A stretch of 64,000 nt of DNA from Puia dinghuensis (GTDB taxonomy: Bacteria; Bacteroidota; Bacteroidia; Chitinophagales; Chitinophagaceae). The position numbers and the translations under genes are program-made. The notes below the pieces were generated by a model. It was not told the origin of the DNA, did not search any database, and saw only the letters and a list, made by a program, of their open reading frames with translations. How positions within the stretch are numbered: the first letter of the stretch is position 1; each line of letters starts with the position of its first letter. The stretch spans positions 372,001-436,000 of the forward strand of contig NZ_BMJC01000005.1 of assembly GCF_014642875.1 (NCBI RefSeq). Reading direction: 5' to 3'. Below, one piece after another: positions 37,785-45,723 of this stretch.

Positions 37785-38492
37785 ATGCAACATCACCTCT
37801 CCGAATTGAATTCGACAAATCAACGGCGTAAGTTCCTGGGAACGCTGGCCGCCGGCGCCGCCACCCTCGCTGCTCTGAGTTCCCCCTTCAACCTGCCAGC
37901 CATGCCCGGCGAGGCCACAACTCCACACACCTTCGGCACATCAGACCCTGACGCCTGGTTCAACCAGCTCAAAGGCAAACACAAACTGATAATTGACGTC
38001 CCAGCCCCCCACGAGATTTTTCCCTTCGCCTGGGCAAGGGTATTCCTCATGACCAATATCGCAACCGGGACACCCGAAAAAGAGAACAACGTCGTCATCA
38101 TCCTTCGCCATGAAGGCATCCCCTATGCCTTCGAAGACCGCCTCTGGGCAAAATACAAGTTCGGAGAATTTTTCAAGGTCACCGACCCCAAGACTAAAGC
38201 TCCATCTACCCGTAATCCTTTCTGGAAACCCATGCACGGGGACTTCACTGTGCCCGGCCTCGGCCCCGTGGATATTGGCATCGATCAGCTGCAAAACAGC
38301 GGAGTGATGTTCGGCGTCTGTGACGTAGCCATGACGGTGTACAGCGCCGCAATGGCCGGCAACAGCGACCCGGCTGAAGTGAAAAAAGATTGGATGTCCG
38401 GTCTGCTGCCGGGTGTAGTACCCCAGCCCTCCGGTATCTGGGCCGTTGGTCGCGCCCAGGAACACGGTTGCAGTTACGTCTTCGCAGGTTAA
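37785..38492 (+). CDS. Exported DsrE-like protein with Tat-type signal
   Basis: This 235-residue protein starts at the ATG at 37785. QRRKFLGT (13-20) followed by an Ala/Gly/Leu-rich run is a twin-arginine-type signal. The mature part has the layout of DsrE/DsrF-like sulfur-relay proteins: a VVIILRHEGIPYAFED strand-loop, GVMFGVCDVAMTVYS with a candidate sulfur-carrying Cys179, and a closing LLPGVVPQPSGIWAVGRAQEHGCSYV region. DsrE-fold proteins bind or move sulfane sulfur. It ends 3 bases before a TsdA-like thiosulfate dehydrogenase gene, which supports a periplasmic sulfur role. The assignment rests on pattern similarity. Confidence 0.7.
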   Translation: MQHHLSELNSTNQRRKFLGTLAAGAATLAALSSPFNLPAMPGEATTPHTFGTSDPDAWFNQLKGKHKLIIDVPAPHEIFPFAWARVFLMTNIATGTPEKENNVVIILRHEGIPYAFEDRLWAKYKFGEFFKVTDPKTKAPSTRNPFWKPMHGDFTVPGLGPVDIGIDQLQNSGVMFGVCDVAMTVYSAAMAGNSDPAEVKKDWMSGLLPGVVPQPSGIWAVGRAQEHGCSYVFAG

Positions 38493-38495
38493 GCT

Positions 38496-39413
38496 ATGCA
38501 ACGGGCACTTCTGTATACGGGCCTCCTGGTCATCATAGTCTGTGCCTGCCACTCCACAGACAAGAAAATCTTTTCATGGAAGGTCCCTGACACGGCCCTG
38601 ATCCCGGCCACCGATGAAGGCAGGCTCATTCGGTACGGCCGGGATCTTATTGCCAATACCTCCCACTATCTTGGCCCAAAAGGGACAATAGCCGTCCTCT
38701 CCAACGGCATGAACTGCCAGAACTGCCACCTCGACGCCGGCACAAGACTTTGGGGAAACAACTATAGCGCTGTATTCTCCACCTACCCGAAATTCCGCGA
38801 TCGCAGTGGCACCACCGAAACGATCCAACGCCGGGTCAACGATTGTATAGAAAGGAGCCTCAACGGTCATCCCCTGGATACCAACAGCGTGGAAATGAAG
38901 GCCATCCTTGCCTATATGCAATGGCTGGGACAGGACGTCCCTAAAGGGACAAAACCACAGGGCGCAGGTATCAGGGACCTGCCCTTTCTCGAACGGGCAG
39001 CCGACACCGCCAGGGGCCACATGGTCTATCTGCAAACCTGCCAACGCTGCCACGGCGCGGAAGGCAGCGGCCTCTTCAACAAGGACAGCACCGCCTATGT
39101 ATACCCGCCACTCTGGGGGGATCATAGTTTCAACACGGGCGCAGGGCTCTACCGCATCAGTCGCCTGGCCGGCTATGTCAAGGAGATCATGCCCTTCGAC
39201 CGGCCCCGCAATGCTCCCCAACTGACAGACGAAGAGGCCTGGGATGTCGCCGCATTTGTCAACAGCCGGCAGCGACCGGAAAAAGCCTTCCCAAATGACT
39301 GGCCCAACATCGCCAAAAAACCCTACGACCATCCCTTTGGTCCCTACGCCGATAGCTTCACTCCTCTCCAACACAAATTCGGGCCATTCAAGCCCATCCA
39401 GCGCGCACACTGA
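38496..39413 (+). CDS. Dihaem cytochrome c lipoprotein, TsdA-like thiosulfate dehydrogenase
   Basis: This 305-residue protein has a lipoprotein-type signal (VIIVCACHS; Cys16 or Cys18). It has two haem-binding motifs, CQNCH (74-78) and CQRCH (182-186). Between them, FRDRSGTTETIQRRVNDCIERSLNG is the TsdA signature. Its Cys117 lies 43 residues after the first haem cysteine, the spacing I recall for the Cys that ligates the active-site haem in characterised TsdA. These enzymes join two thiosulfates to tetrathionate or do the reverse. It is translationally close (3 bases) to the DsrE-like gene. An electron acceptor is not encoded nearby. Confidence 0.88.
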   Translation: MQRALLYTGLLVIIVCACHSTDKKIFSWKVPDTALIPATDEGRLIRYGRDLIANTSHYLGPKGTIAVLSNGMNCQNCHLDAGTRLWGNNYSAVFSTYPKFRDRSGTTETIQRRVNDCIERSLNGHPLDTNSVEMKAILAYMQWLGQDVPKGTKPQGAGIRDLPFLERAADTARGHMVYLQTCQRCHGAEGSGLFNKDSTAYVYPPLWGDHSFNTGAGLYRISRLAGYVKEIMPFDRPRNAPQLTDEEAWDVAAFVNSRQRPEKAFPNDWPNIAKKPYDHPFGPYADSFTPLQHKFGPFKPIQRAH

Positions 39414-39443
39414 ACTGTTATTTTAATCTTACCAATTACTCCC

Positions 39444-39467
39444 CCTAAGTGGTTATCACCGCTTAGG
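39444..39467 (+). terminator. Hairpin after the TsdA-like gene
   Basis: CCTAAGTGGT (39444-39453) pairs with ACCGCTTAGG (39458-39467) around a TATC loop, with one G-T wobble. It lies 30 bases past the cytochrome stop and is followed by a weak TTATATTTG rather than a T run. It could be a terminator or a regulatory element of the SGNH gene just downstream. Confidence 0.4.
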
Positions 39468-39469
39468 CT

Positions 39470-39477
39470 TATATTTG
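39470..39477 (+). promoter_or_regulatory. TAnnTTTG-type -7 element at the SGNH hydrolase gene
   Basis: TATATTTG matches the Bacteroidota -7 consensus exactly and ends 2 bases before the ATG at 39480. No -33 TTTG lies at the right distance, as the hairpin occupies that space. If used, the transcript would start at or inside the start codon. Confidence 0.3.
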
Positions 39478-39479
39478 AT

Positions 39480-40094
39480 ATGCAAACCCCACTTATGGTC
39501 TGGTACGAAAACGAGGTGCAAAGGCTCGAACAGGAAAGAGCAGCCCTTACCTACGAACCAAAACTGCTTTTTTACGGCAGCTCCTCCATCCGGCTCTGGG
39601 AAAGCCTCAACGAGGATTTCGCTGGTTATCAGCCCGTCAACCTGGGTTTCGGCGGCTCTACCCTGGCCGCCTGCGATTGGTTCTTCGATCGCCTCGTCGC
39701 ACCTTTCCACCCCGAATCCATCATCGTTTACGCAGGAGACAACGATCTGGGCGACGGTCGTCATCCCGAAGAGGTATTCATCTTCTTCCAGCAACTCATC
39801 AGCCGCACCCGCCAGCAGTTCGGCGACATCCCCCTCGCTTTTATTTCGATAAAACCCAGCGTCGCCCGCTGGAACATCGTCGACAGTATTCGCTATACGA
39901 ATAAGATCATTGAAGCAGAGATAAAAAGGCAGGCTAACAACCTGCATTTTATTAACGTCTATAACCGGATGACCGATAACTCCGGCTATCCGAAAAGGGA
40001 GTTCCTCGACCCCGACGGACTCCACATCAACGCTAAAGGCTATGCTTTATGGAAAGAGATCATTCTGCAATACCTATCGGCGAGGACCACATGA
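39480..40094 (+). CDS. SGNH/GDSL-family hydrolase
   Basis: This 204-residue SGNH hydrolase has block I GSSSI (33-37; nucleophile Ser35 at the GDS position), the block II glycine in LGFGGST (55-61), and block III GDND (86-89, Asn88). Block V is in DPDGLHINAKGY, with Asp179 and His182 as the other triad residues. No signal peptide is seen, so it is cytoplasmic. Such enzymes act as esterases or lipases on small acyl esters or acylated sugars. Its stop overlaps the start of the next esterase as ATGA, so the two hydrolases are co-translated. Confidence 0.9.
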   Translation: MQTPLMVWYENEVQRLEQERAALTYEPKLLFYGSSSIRLWESLNEDFAGYQPVNLGFGGSTLAACDWFFDRLVAPFHPESIIVYAGDNDLGDGRHPEEVFIFFQQLISRTRQQFGDIPLAFISIKPSVARWNIVDSIRYTNKIIEAEIKRQANNLHFINVYNRMTDNSGYPKREFLDPDGLHINAKGYALWKEIILQYLSARTT

Positions 40095-40819
40095 AACGAG
40101 AATATCACAAATGGTTCAGCAAACAGCTGGGCAGGGATATGGAACTGCTGGTCTTCGGCCACGCCGGTGACCCCGTACTCTTCTTTCCTACCCGGACGGC
40201 CCGCTTCTACGACTATGAGGACTGGCAGGTCATCGAAGCCATGCGCAAAAAGATTGAAGCAGGCTCCCTCCAGGTCTACTGTCTCGACAGCATCGACAGG
40301 GAAAGCTTCTACGCAAAAGACCTGCACCCCGCCCAACGCATCTGCCGCCACCTCGACTACGAAAAATACATCCTATACGAAGTCCTCCCCTTCGTAAAGC
40401 AATTGAATCCCCACCCCAGTGTCGTGGCCGCCGGCTGTAGTCTCGGCGCCTTTCATGCCGCCAACCTTGCTTTCAAATATCCCACGCTCTTTCATAAAAT
40501 GGTCGGGCTCAGCGGCCGCTACGACCTCACCACATCCATGGATCATTTTGATGATCTCTTCGACGGCTACCGCGACGAGAACATTTATTTCAATATGCCG
40601 GGGCTGTTCATTCCAAACCTCACCGATCCCATCATCCTCGCCCAGCTCAAGAGCGTCGAGATCATTTTCGTCGTCGGCGAAAAAGACGTATTCCTGGATA
40701 ACAACAAAGCCATCAGCAATGCCCTCTGGGAAAAAGGCGTCTGGAATGCACTGCACCTCTGGGACGGAGAATCCCATAAGGCCCGCTACTGGCGGCACAT
40801 GGTGCAGCTGTACTTATAA
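40091..40819 (+). CDS. Esterase of the alpha/beta-hydrolase fold (putative esterase family)
   Basis: This 242-residue protein resembles esterase D-like proteins. The nucleophile elbow GCSLG places Ser117. Asp199 in VVGEKDVFLDN and His229 in GESHKARYW complete the triad. I use the ATG at 40091 because it overlaps the previous stop (ATGA) and gives the typical N-terminus; the longer frame runs into the SGNH gene. No signal peptide is visible. The coupled SGNH hydrolase suggests consecutive action on one acylated substrate (inference). Its 3' end overlaps the convergent SAM-hydrolase-like gene by 6 bases. Confidence 0.88.
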   Translation: MKREYHKWFSKQLGRDMELLVFGHAGDPVLFFPTRTARFYDYEDWQVIEAMRKKIEAGSLQVYCLDSIDRESFYAKDLHPAQRICRHLDYEKYILYEVLPFVKQLNPHPSVVAAGCSLGAFHAANLAFKYPTLFHKMVGLSGRYDLTTSMDHFDDLFDGYRDENIYFNMPGLFIPNLTDPIILAQLKSVEIIFVVGEKDVFLDNNKAISNALWEKGVWNALHLWDGESHKARYWRHMVQLYL

Positions 40820-41713
40820 TTTCTTCCTCACCTCCACTGTCCAATCGCCCCCGCTGGAAATCCCATTGGCCGCCGCAAAATTCCCCTGGTTCAAGGCAAA
40901 CGACAATTGCAACAGGCTATTCAAATAAGCCAGCGGCTTGCCCACCGCCACCGCGCCAAACGTCTCCGTATAAGGCATCTCACCCTGGTAGACGACCTGG
41001 CCGCCATGCAATACCCGCACCGCAACCATCGCTCCGAACGAGACTCCAAGCCGCTGAAACAACTCCCCCGGTATATTCGTCCACACATTCCCGTATTGCA
41101 CGTCCAACACCGGGATCGTCCCCTTGATGGTCGCCCCCTCCATCACCGCATGCTGATAAGGAAGGGCCACCACTTCCTGTTTTGCCAGCAACGGTCCCAC
41201 CTGTTCAAAAGTGATGACTCCTGCCGCCAACCGGGCCGCCGTATAGGCATACACATCCCGGCCATGAAAAGTATATGATTTTTTGGACTCCTGCCGCCTG
41301 TTCACCGTCTCGTCGATCTCTCTGATCGCTCCAATACCCTGCGTCTCGGCGATCAAGGTCAGCGTACCGTTGTCTGGGGTCACAATGTATTGCCCGGTCT
41401 TCGTCAACAGGACCACCGACTTCCTCGACGTACCGACACCCGGGTCTACCACCGAGACGAATACCGTCCCTGCAGGCCAGTACGGCACCGTTTGCTGCAA
41501 CCGGTAAGCCGCTTCCCAGATATTGAATGCAGGAATTTCGTGCGTAAGATCAAAAAGTCTCAACTCTGTCGATACTCCCATCGCTACTCCCTTCATCTCC
41601 GACACCGCCCCATCCTTCACCCCAAAATCCGACTGAAACACGACAATCTTTTTCTGTGCAGGGCACCAAAGGCCGAGTAAGAGGACAACGATCAACGCGA
41701 ATGGTCGAATCAT
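40814..41713 (-). CDS. Exported SAM hydroxide adenosyltransferase (DUF62 family)
   Basis: This 299-residue protein belongs to the family of fluorinase/chlorinase and SAM hydroxide adenosyltransferase (SAM to adenosine plus methionine). VVFQSDFGVKDGAVSEMKG (25-43), VVDPGVGT, TPDNGTL and FHGRDVYAYTAARL are family blocks, so this is not the halogenase loop type in any obvious way. I start it at 41713, which gives a clear signal peptide (MIRPFALIVVLLLGLWC, then PAQ). Export is puzzling because SAM is cytoplasmic. It follows the FtsX permease by 29 bases and the M28 peptidase further upstream on the same strand. Confidence 0.87.
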   Translation of the reverse strand: MIRPFALIVVLLLGLWCPAQKKIVVFQSDFGVKDGAVSEMKGVAMGVSTELRLFDLTHEIPAFNIWEAAYRLQQTVPYWPAGTVFVSVVDPGVGTSRKSVVLLTKTGQYIVTPDNGTLTLIAETQGIGAIREIDETVNRRQESKKSYTFHGRDVYAYTAARLAAGVITFEQVGPLLAKQEVVALPYQHAVMEGATIKGTIPVLDVQYGNVWTNIPGELFQRLGVSFGAMVAVRVLHGGQVVYQGEMPYTETFGAVAVGKPLAYLNSLLQLSFALNQGNFAAANGISSGGDWTVEVRKKL

Positions 41714-41742
41714 AGCGAAAATTTGCCCCAAAATACACCATC

Positions 41743-44175
41743 TCACTCGCTCCGCAAACTCCTTACGGGATTTGCCAACGCCGCCTTCACAGCCTGGAAA
41801 CTCACCGTCATCAGCGCGATACCCATGGCCAGCAGCGCCGCCACGCCAAATATCTCCCACCCGATGGTGATCCTATACGCAAAATCCTGCAACCAGCGAT
41901 GCATCGCCCACCAGGCCAGCGGGAACGCAATCGCCATCGCCACCAACACCAACCGCAGAAAATCCTTCGACAACAACGAGATAATGCCTCCCACCGAAGC
42001 ACCCAGCACCTTCCGGATACCAATTTCCCTCGTGCGTTGCTCAGCCGCATAGGCAGTCAGCCCGAACAAACCAAGACAAGCAATAAAAATGGCCAACAGG
42101 GAGAAGGAAAGCGATATTCCCCCCATCCGTTGTTCGCTGCGATAAATATTATTGAACTCTTCGTCCATGAAAATATAGGTGAAAGGCTGCGACGGCGCCA
42201 TTTTCCGCCACTCATCTTCCATCTGCCCCACCAGCCGGTGTATATTGCCGCTATGTACCCGCAGCGCCATCCGCCCATCGTCCGGCCTCAGGAAAAGCAT
42301 CACAGGCGTGACCACCTCTCGCAGCGAGTTGAAATTAAAGTCCTTCACCACTCCAATGATGTGATATTCCCGCAGCTTCTTGGTCTTTAGATCATCTATC
42401 TCATATAGCTTCGACTCCAACGGCTTTTGCCCCTGCATCAGCCGCACCGCCGCCTCATTGACGATTACCGCGTTGGAATCGGTCTTCATATCCCTTGAAA
42501 AATTCCTCCCCGCAGACAACTTCATCCCCAACACCGGGATATACTGATCATCCACCGGCCAGGTCTGCATGCTGATCGACTTCTTTATATCCAGATCGGG
42601 CGACTCGAAAATAGCATCGTCATTCCGGTTGTCCGAGGTCGGAAGATACCCGGTCATCGTCGCCCCTTCTACCCCCGGCAAATGGAGCAGCTTCTCCTTG
42701 AAGACCCTTGCCTCGTCACCCATTACATACGGGTTGTTGATCACCAGCACCTGGTCTCGATTGAAGCCCAGTTCGCGGTTATGGATATACTGTAATTGCC
42801 GGTAGATCACCGCCGTCCCCACGAGCAGAAAAATAGAGATGCAAAATTGAAATACGACAAGCGAATTGCGCAGCCAGCTCGTCTTGAAACCCGCAGCAAC
42901 ATGCCCTTTCAATACGAGTATCGGCCGGAAAGCCGAAAGGAACAATGCCGGATAACTGCCGGCCAGCACCCCGACGATCAATACGAGCCCTACCATCGCC
43001 GGCAAAAGCCAGGGGCGGGAGAAGAGCCCGATCTCCATTTGCTTGGCCGAAAGCTGGTTAAACACCGGCAATAAAAGATATGCAAGCCCCAACGCCAGCG
43101 ACATGGCGATAAAGCTGACCACCACCGACTCCATCATAAACTGCGAGATAAGATTTCCCCGCAACGACCCCAACACCTTCCTTATCCCCACTTCTTTCGC
43201 CCGGCTGGCCGATCGCGCCGTGGACAAGTTCATAAAATTCACACAGGCGATCAGCAGGATGAAAGCTGCAATAGCCGAAAAAATATAGACATACTGGATA
43301 TTCCCGTTCGCGTCCAGCTCCGCGGTCTTATTACTATGCAGGTGGATATCTGTTAGCGGAGTGAGTGAGAAACCCACCGTATTCCCCGCCTTGAAAAAAT
43401 CATCCACAGAGATATTCACCGCACTCCGCAACAACGGCGCAATATATGTCGTGATAATCCCCTTGTTGAGTTTGGCTGCAAACCTCTTCGGGTCCGTCCC
43501 CTCCTGCAATAGCAGGTAAGTGTTGAAATTGTTGCTAAGCCAGGCGTCTTCCGACCGTTTCGCCTCTTCGGACTCCGTCAAGGACAGGAAAAAGTCAAAA
43601 TGAAAATGCGATTGCGCCGGAATATCCTTGATCACCCCGGTGACCTTATACGGGATGGAATCGTTGATCATCAGGGTACGACCAACGACATTGGTAGCAT
43701 CGAAATATTTTTTAGCGATCTTCTCCGTGATCACCACCGTCCGGGCATCCTTCAACGCCGTATGCGGGTCGCCTTCGATCATCGGCAGCGTAAAAACCTC
43801 AAATAAGGTGGAATCTGCCATGACCACCGACTCCTCCTTGATATTCTGGTTGCCCTTCTTCACCAGCCTTCCCCCATTCATCCGGAAACGAACTTCCTTC
43901 AACACCTCGGGATAATCCCGCAACAGGGTGGGACCCGCCGGGGCCGGCGCCACGGCAAGGATAAAATGGTTCCCGCCAAACTTTATCTCACCATCCAGCC
44001 GGTAGATCCTATCGGCATTCTTGTTATAGCGGTCATAGCTCTGCTCATCCATGACGAAGATCAGAATCAGCAGACAGGTGGCCAGGCCGATAGCCAGACC
44101 CACAATGTTGATAGCAGAAAAACCCTTGTTCTTCCAAAGGTTACGAAGCGCAGTCTTGAAGTAGTTACGTATCAT
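41743..44175 (-). CDS. ABC transporter permease of the MacB/FtsX type
   Basis: This 810-residue inner-membrane protein starts at the ATG at 44175 (MIRNYFKTALRNLWKNKG), the invariant start of the Bacteroidota permease family. The longer frame lacks similarity. It has an N-terminal helix, a MacB-type periplasmic domain, three central helices with FtsX motif ARSASRAKEVGIRKVLGS, a second periplasmic domain, and a C-terminal FtsX domain with [18 protein letters not shown]. No ATPase gene is adjacent, which is common for this orphan family. The role is probably mechanotransmission or lipid/peptide export. It lies between the M28 peptidase (49 bases) and the SAM-hydrolase-like gene (29 bases). Confidence 0.92.
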   Translation of the reverse strand: MIRNYFKTALRNLWKNKGFSAINIVGLAIGLATCLLILIFVMDEQSYDRYNKNADRIYRLDGEIKFGGNHFILAVAPAPAGPTLLRDYPEVLKEVRFRMNGGRLVKKGNQNIKEESVVMADSTLFEVFTLPMIEGDPHTALKDARTVVITEKIAKKYFDATNVVGRTLMINDSIPYKVTGVIKDIPAQSHFHFDFFLSLTESEEAKRSEDAWLSNNFNTYLLLQEGTDPKRFAAKLNKGIITTYIAPLLRSAVNISVDDFFKAGNTVGFSLTPLTDIHLHSNKTAELDANGNIQYVYIFSAIAAFILLIACVNFMNLSTARSASRAKEVGIRKVLGSLRGNLISQFMMESVVVSFIAMSLALGLAYLLLPVFNQLSAKQMEIGLFSRPWLLPAMVGLVLIVGVLAGSYPALFLSAFRPILVLKGHVAAGFKTSWLRNSLVVFQFCISIFLLVGTAVIYRQLQYIHNRELGFNRDQVLVINNPYVMGDEARVFKEKLLHLPGVEGATMTGYLPTSDNRNDDAIFESPDLDIKKSISMQTWPVDDQYIPVLGMKLSAGRNFSRDMKTDSNAVIVNEAAVRLMQGQKPLESKLYEIDDLKTKKLREYHIIGVVKDFNFNSLREVVTPVMLFLRPDDGRMALRVHSGNIHRLVGQMEDEWRKMAPSQPFTYIFMDEEFNNIYRSEQRMGGISLSFSLLAIFIACLGLFGLTAYAAEQRTREIGIRKVLGASVGGIISLLSKDFLRLVLVAMAIAFPLAWWAMHRWLQDFAYRITIGWEIFGVAALLAMGIALMTVSFQAVKAALANPVRSLRSE

Positions 44176-44224
44176 GGAGATAGGTTGAACATCTATGACG
44201 CCCATCCCCGGCAAAAGGTTACAA

Positions 44225-45574
44225 TCACCTGCCGGGCACGGGGACAACAGGAAGCCCCTCATTACCCGACTCCGACACCGACTGCACCGCAAAAAAGTAG
44301 TTATCCTTCGAATAAGGAAGATTCACTTCCGTCCCTGTGACAAAGATCTTCTTCTGCCACACCGGACTAGTCGTCTCCCGCACCAGCACATAATATCCCT
44401 TCGCCTTACCTGCCACCGGCACTTTCCAGCCCAGTTGTGTTCCATTCGTCAGATTCCTAACCTCCACTTTCACCTCCTGCGGCATAGCCGGCGACTTGGC
44501 AAGATTGGCAAGATTCGCCAGATTGAGGACCGTATTCTTAGTAAGGTACCCAAAATCCATGAATTCCGGCAGATCGCCATAAACAATCCCTTTGTCCGTC
44601 CGCACATCCTGGTGCTGGTGATTAAAGTTCTCATTCATCTCCGTGATCCGCACAGCCGCATATCCATTCTCTACATAGGGAGTATGATCACCCCCCCGCA
44701 AAAACCGGTCATTACGATAGATCATCACTACTTCCAGGTTGTCGACATACCGCTCGCCTACCTCCTTTACATATCGGGCCAGTTGCCGGGCCTTCCCGTC
44801 ACTCTCCAACCCCAGCTGCCGGATCCGCTGCGCCTGCTTGTCCAGATCATAGGCCGGCAGTCCCTCACTAAAGACCCTAACCCGGGTATTGTCGATGATA
44901 TTGGTCTCATTGCTGTTGTTGCTCCCCATGATGTCATTGTTCAGCACGGCCTCGATATTCCAGCCGGCAGCCTTCGCCTTCTTTGCCATATACCCGGAAC
45001 CCAACAACCCCTGTTCTTCCCCGCTCACCGTCACAAAAATGATCGTCGCCGGGAAAGCATGTTTGCTCATCACCCGTGCACACTCCATGACGGCCGCACT
45101 CCCACTGCCGTCATCATTGGCACCTGGCGAATCATTGGTTCCATCCAAGACATTCGTCCGCCGGCTGTCGAGGTGACCGCTGATGATAAATATCCGGTTG
45201 TCATTGGGGTCGGCGCCCTTCAGCGTAGCCACTACATTTCCCAGGTTTATGGGCTCCTTCACCCTATTGCCATCCGCTGCATAGGTCGTCGTATCGAGCA
45301 TCGCGGTTAGCCGCCCCCCTGAAGCCGCCGCCCATCGTTCGAACTGACTGAGCACCCAGTTGCGGGCAGCCCCGATGCCCCTCTTCCGATCGGTGACCGA
45401 ACTCACCGTGCTCCGCGTACCGAAAGAAACCATCGTCTTGATATAAGATTGCAGGCTGTCCGGGCTCACTTCTTTTATCATGGCTTCTATCTCGGGGTCA
45501 CGGACAATAGTAGTTTGAGCCTGGCAACAACCAACAGCGCCCGCCAGCAGAACAAAAAGCAACGTCTTTTTCAT
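44225..45574 (-). CDS. Secreted M28-family zinc aminopeptidase with C-terminal Fn3-like domain
   Basis: This 449-residue metallopeptidase has a signal peptide; Cys16/Cys17 in AGAVGCCQAQ may make it a lipoprotein, otherwise cleavage is after QAQ. The two-zinc site is complete: His134 and Asp136 (SGHLDSR), bridging Asp154/155 (GANDDGSG), catalytic Glu186/187 (SGEEQG), Asp214 (NNDIMG) and His297 (GGDHTPY). The last 85 residues (from about 365) look like a fibronectin type III domain. I use the ATG at 45574; a frame 12 residues longer gives a poorer signal. The neighbouring permease is on the same strand, 49 bases away. Confidence 0.93.
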   Translation of the reverse strand: MKKTLLFVLLAGAVGCCQAQTTIVRDPEIEAMIKEVSPDSLQSYIKTMVSFGTRSTVSSVTDRKRGIGAARNWVLSQFERWAAASGGRLTAMLDTTTYAADGNRVKEPINLGNVVATLKGADPNDNRIFIISGHLDSRRTNVLDGTNDSPGANDDGSGSAAVMECARVMSKHAFPATIIFVTVSGEEQGLLGSGYMAKKAKAAGWNIEAVLNNDIMGSNNSNETNIIDNTRVRVFSEGLPAYDLDKQAQRIRQLGLESDGKARQLARYVKEVGERYVDNLEVVMIYRNDRFLRGGDHTPYVENGYAAVRITEMNENFNHQHQDVRTDKGIVYGDLPEFMDFGYLTKNTVLNLANLANLAKSPAMPQEVKVEVRNLTNGTQLGWKVPVAGKAKGYYVLVRETTSPVWQKKIFVTGTEVNLPYSKDNYFFAVQSVSESGNEGLPVVPVPGR

Positions 45575-45620
45575 GAACAGTAGTTTCCGGCAAATTTCAT
45601 TTTTTTTCACAACTACGTGA

Positions 45621-45651
45621 TTTGTTAGTATGTCGATACTCTAAAATTTAG
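45621..45651 (+). promoter_or_regulatory. Possible promoter or operator of the second susC
   Basis: TTTG at 45621-45624 is followed after 17 bases by TAAAATTTA, a loose match to the TTTG/TAnnTTTG promoter. The latter overlaps a perfect CTAAA-A-TTTAG palindrome (45641-45651). The start codon at 45724 would leave a leader of about 65 bases. No local sigma or anti-sigma gene accompanies this SusC, so ordinary sigma control plus a repressor is conceivable (inference). Confidence 0.3.
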
Positions 45652-45723
45652 TAGTCGCTGCAGACAGGCTTCACTTCTTATTTAATATCTTACTTCAACC
45701 AACATCAAACCAATAACTACATT

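Noticed and set aside
41743-44175. Complete MacAB-type efflux system
   Set aside because: Only the permease is present; no ATPase or periplasmic adaptor lies next to it or to the paralogue at 51818.
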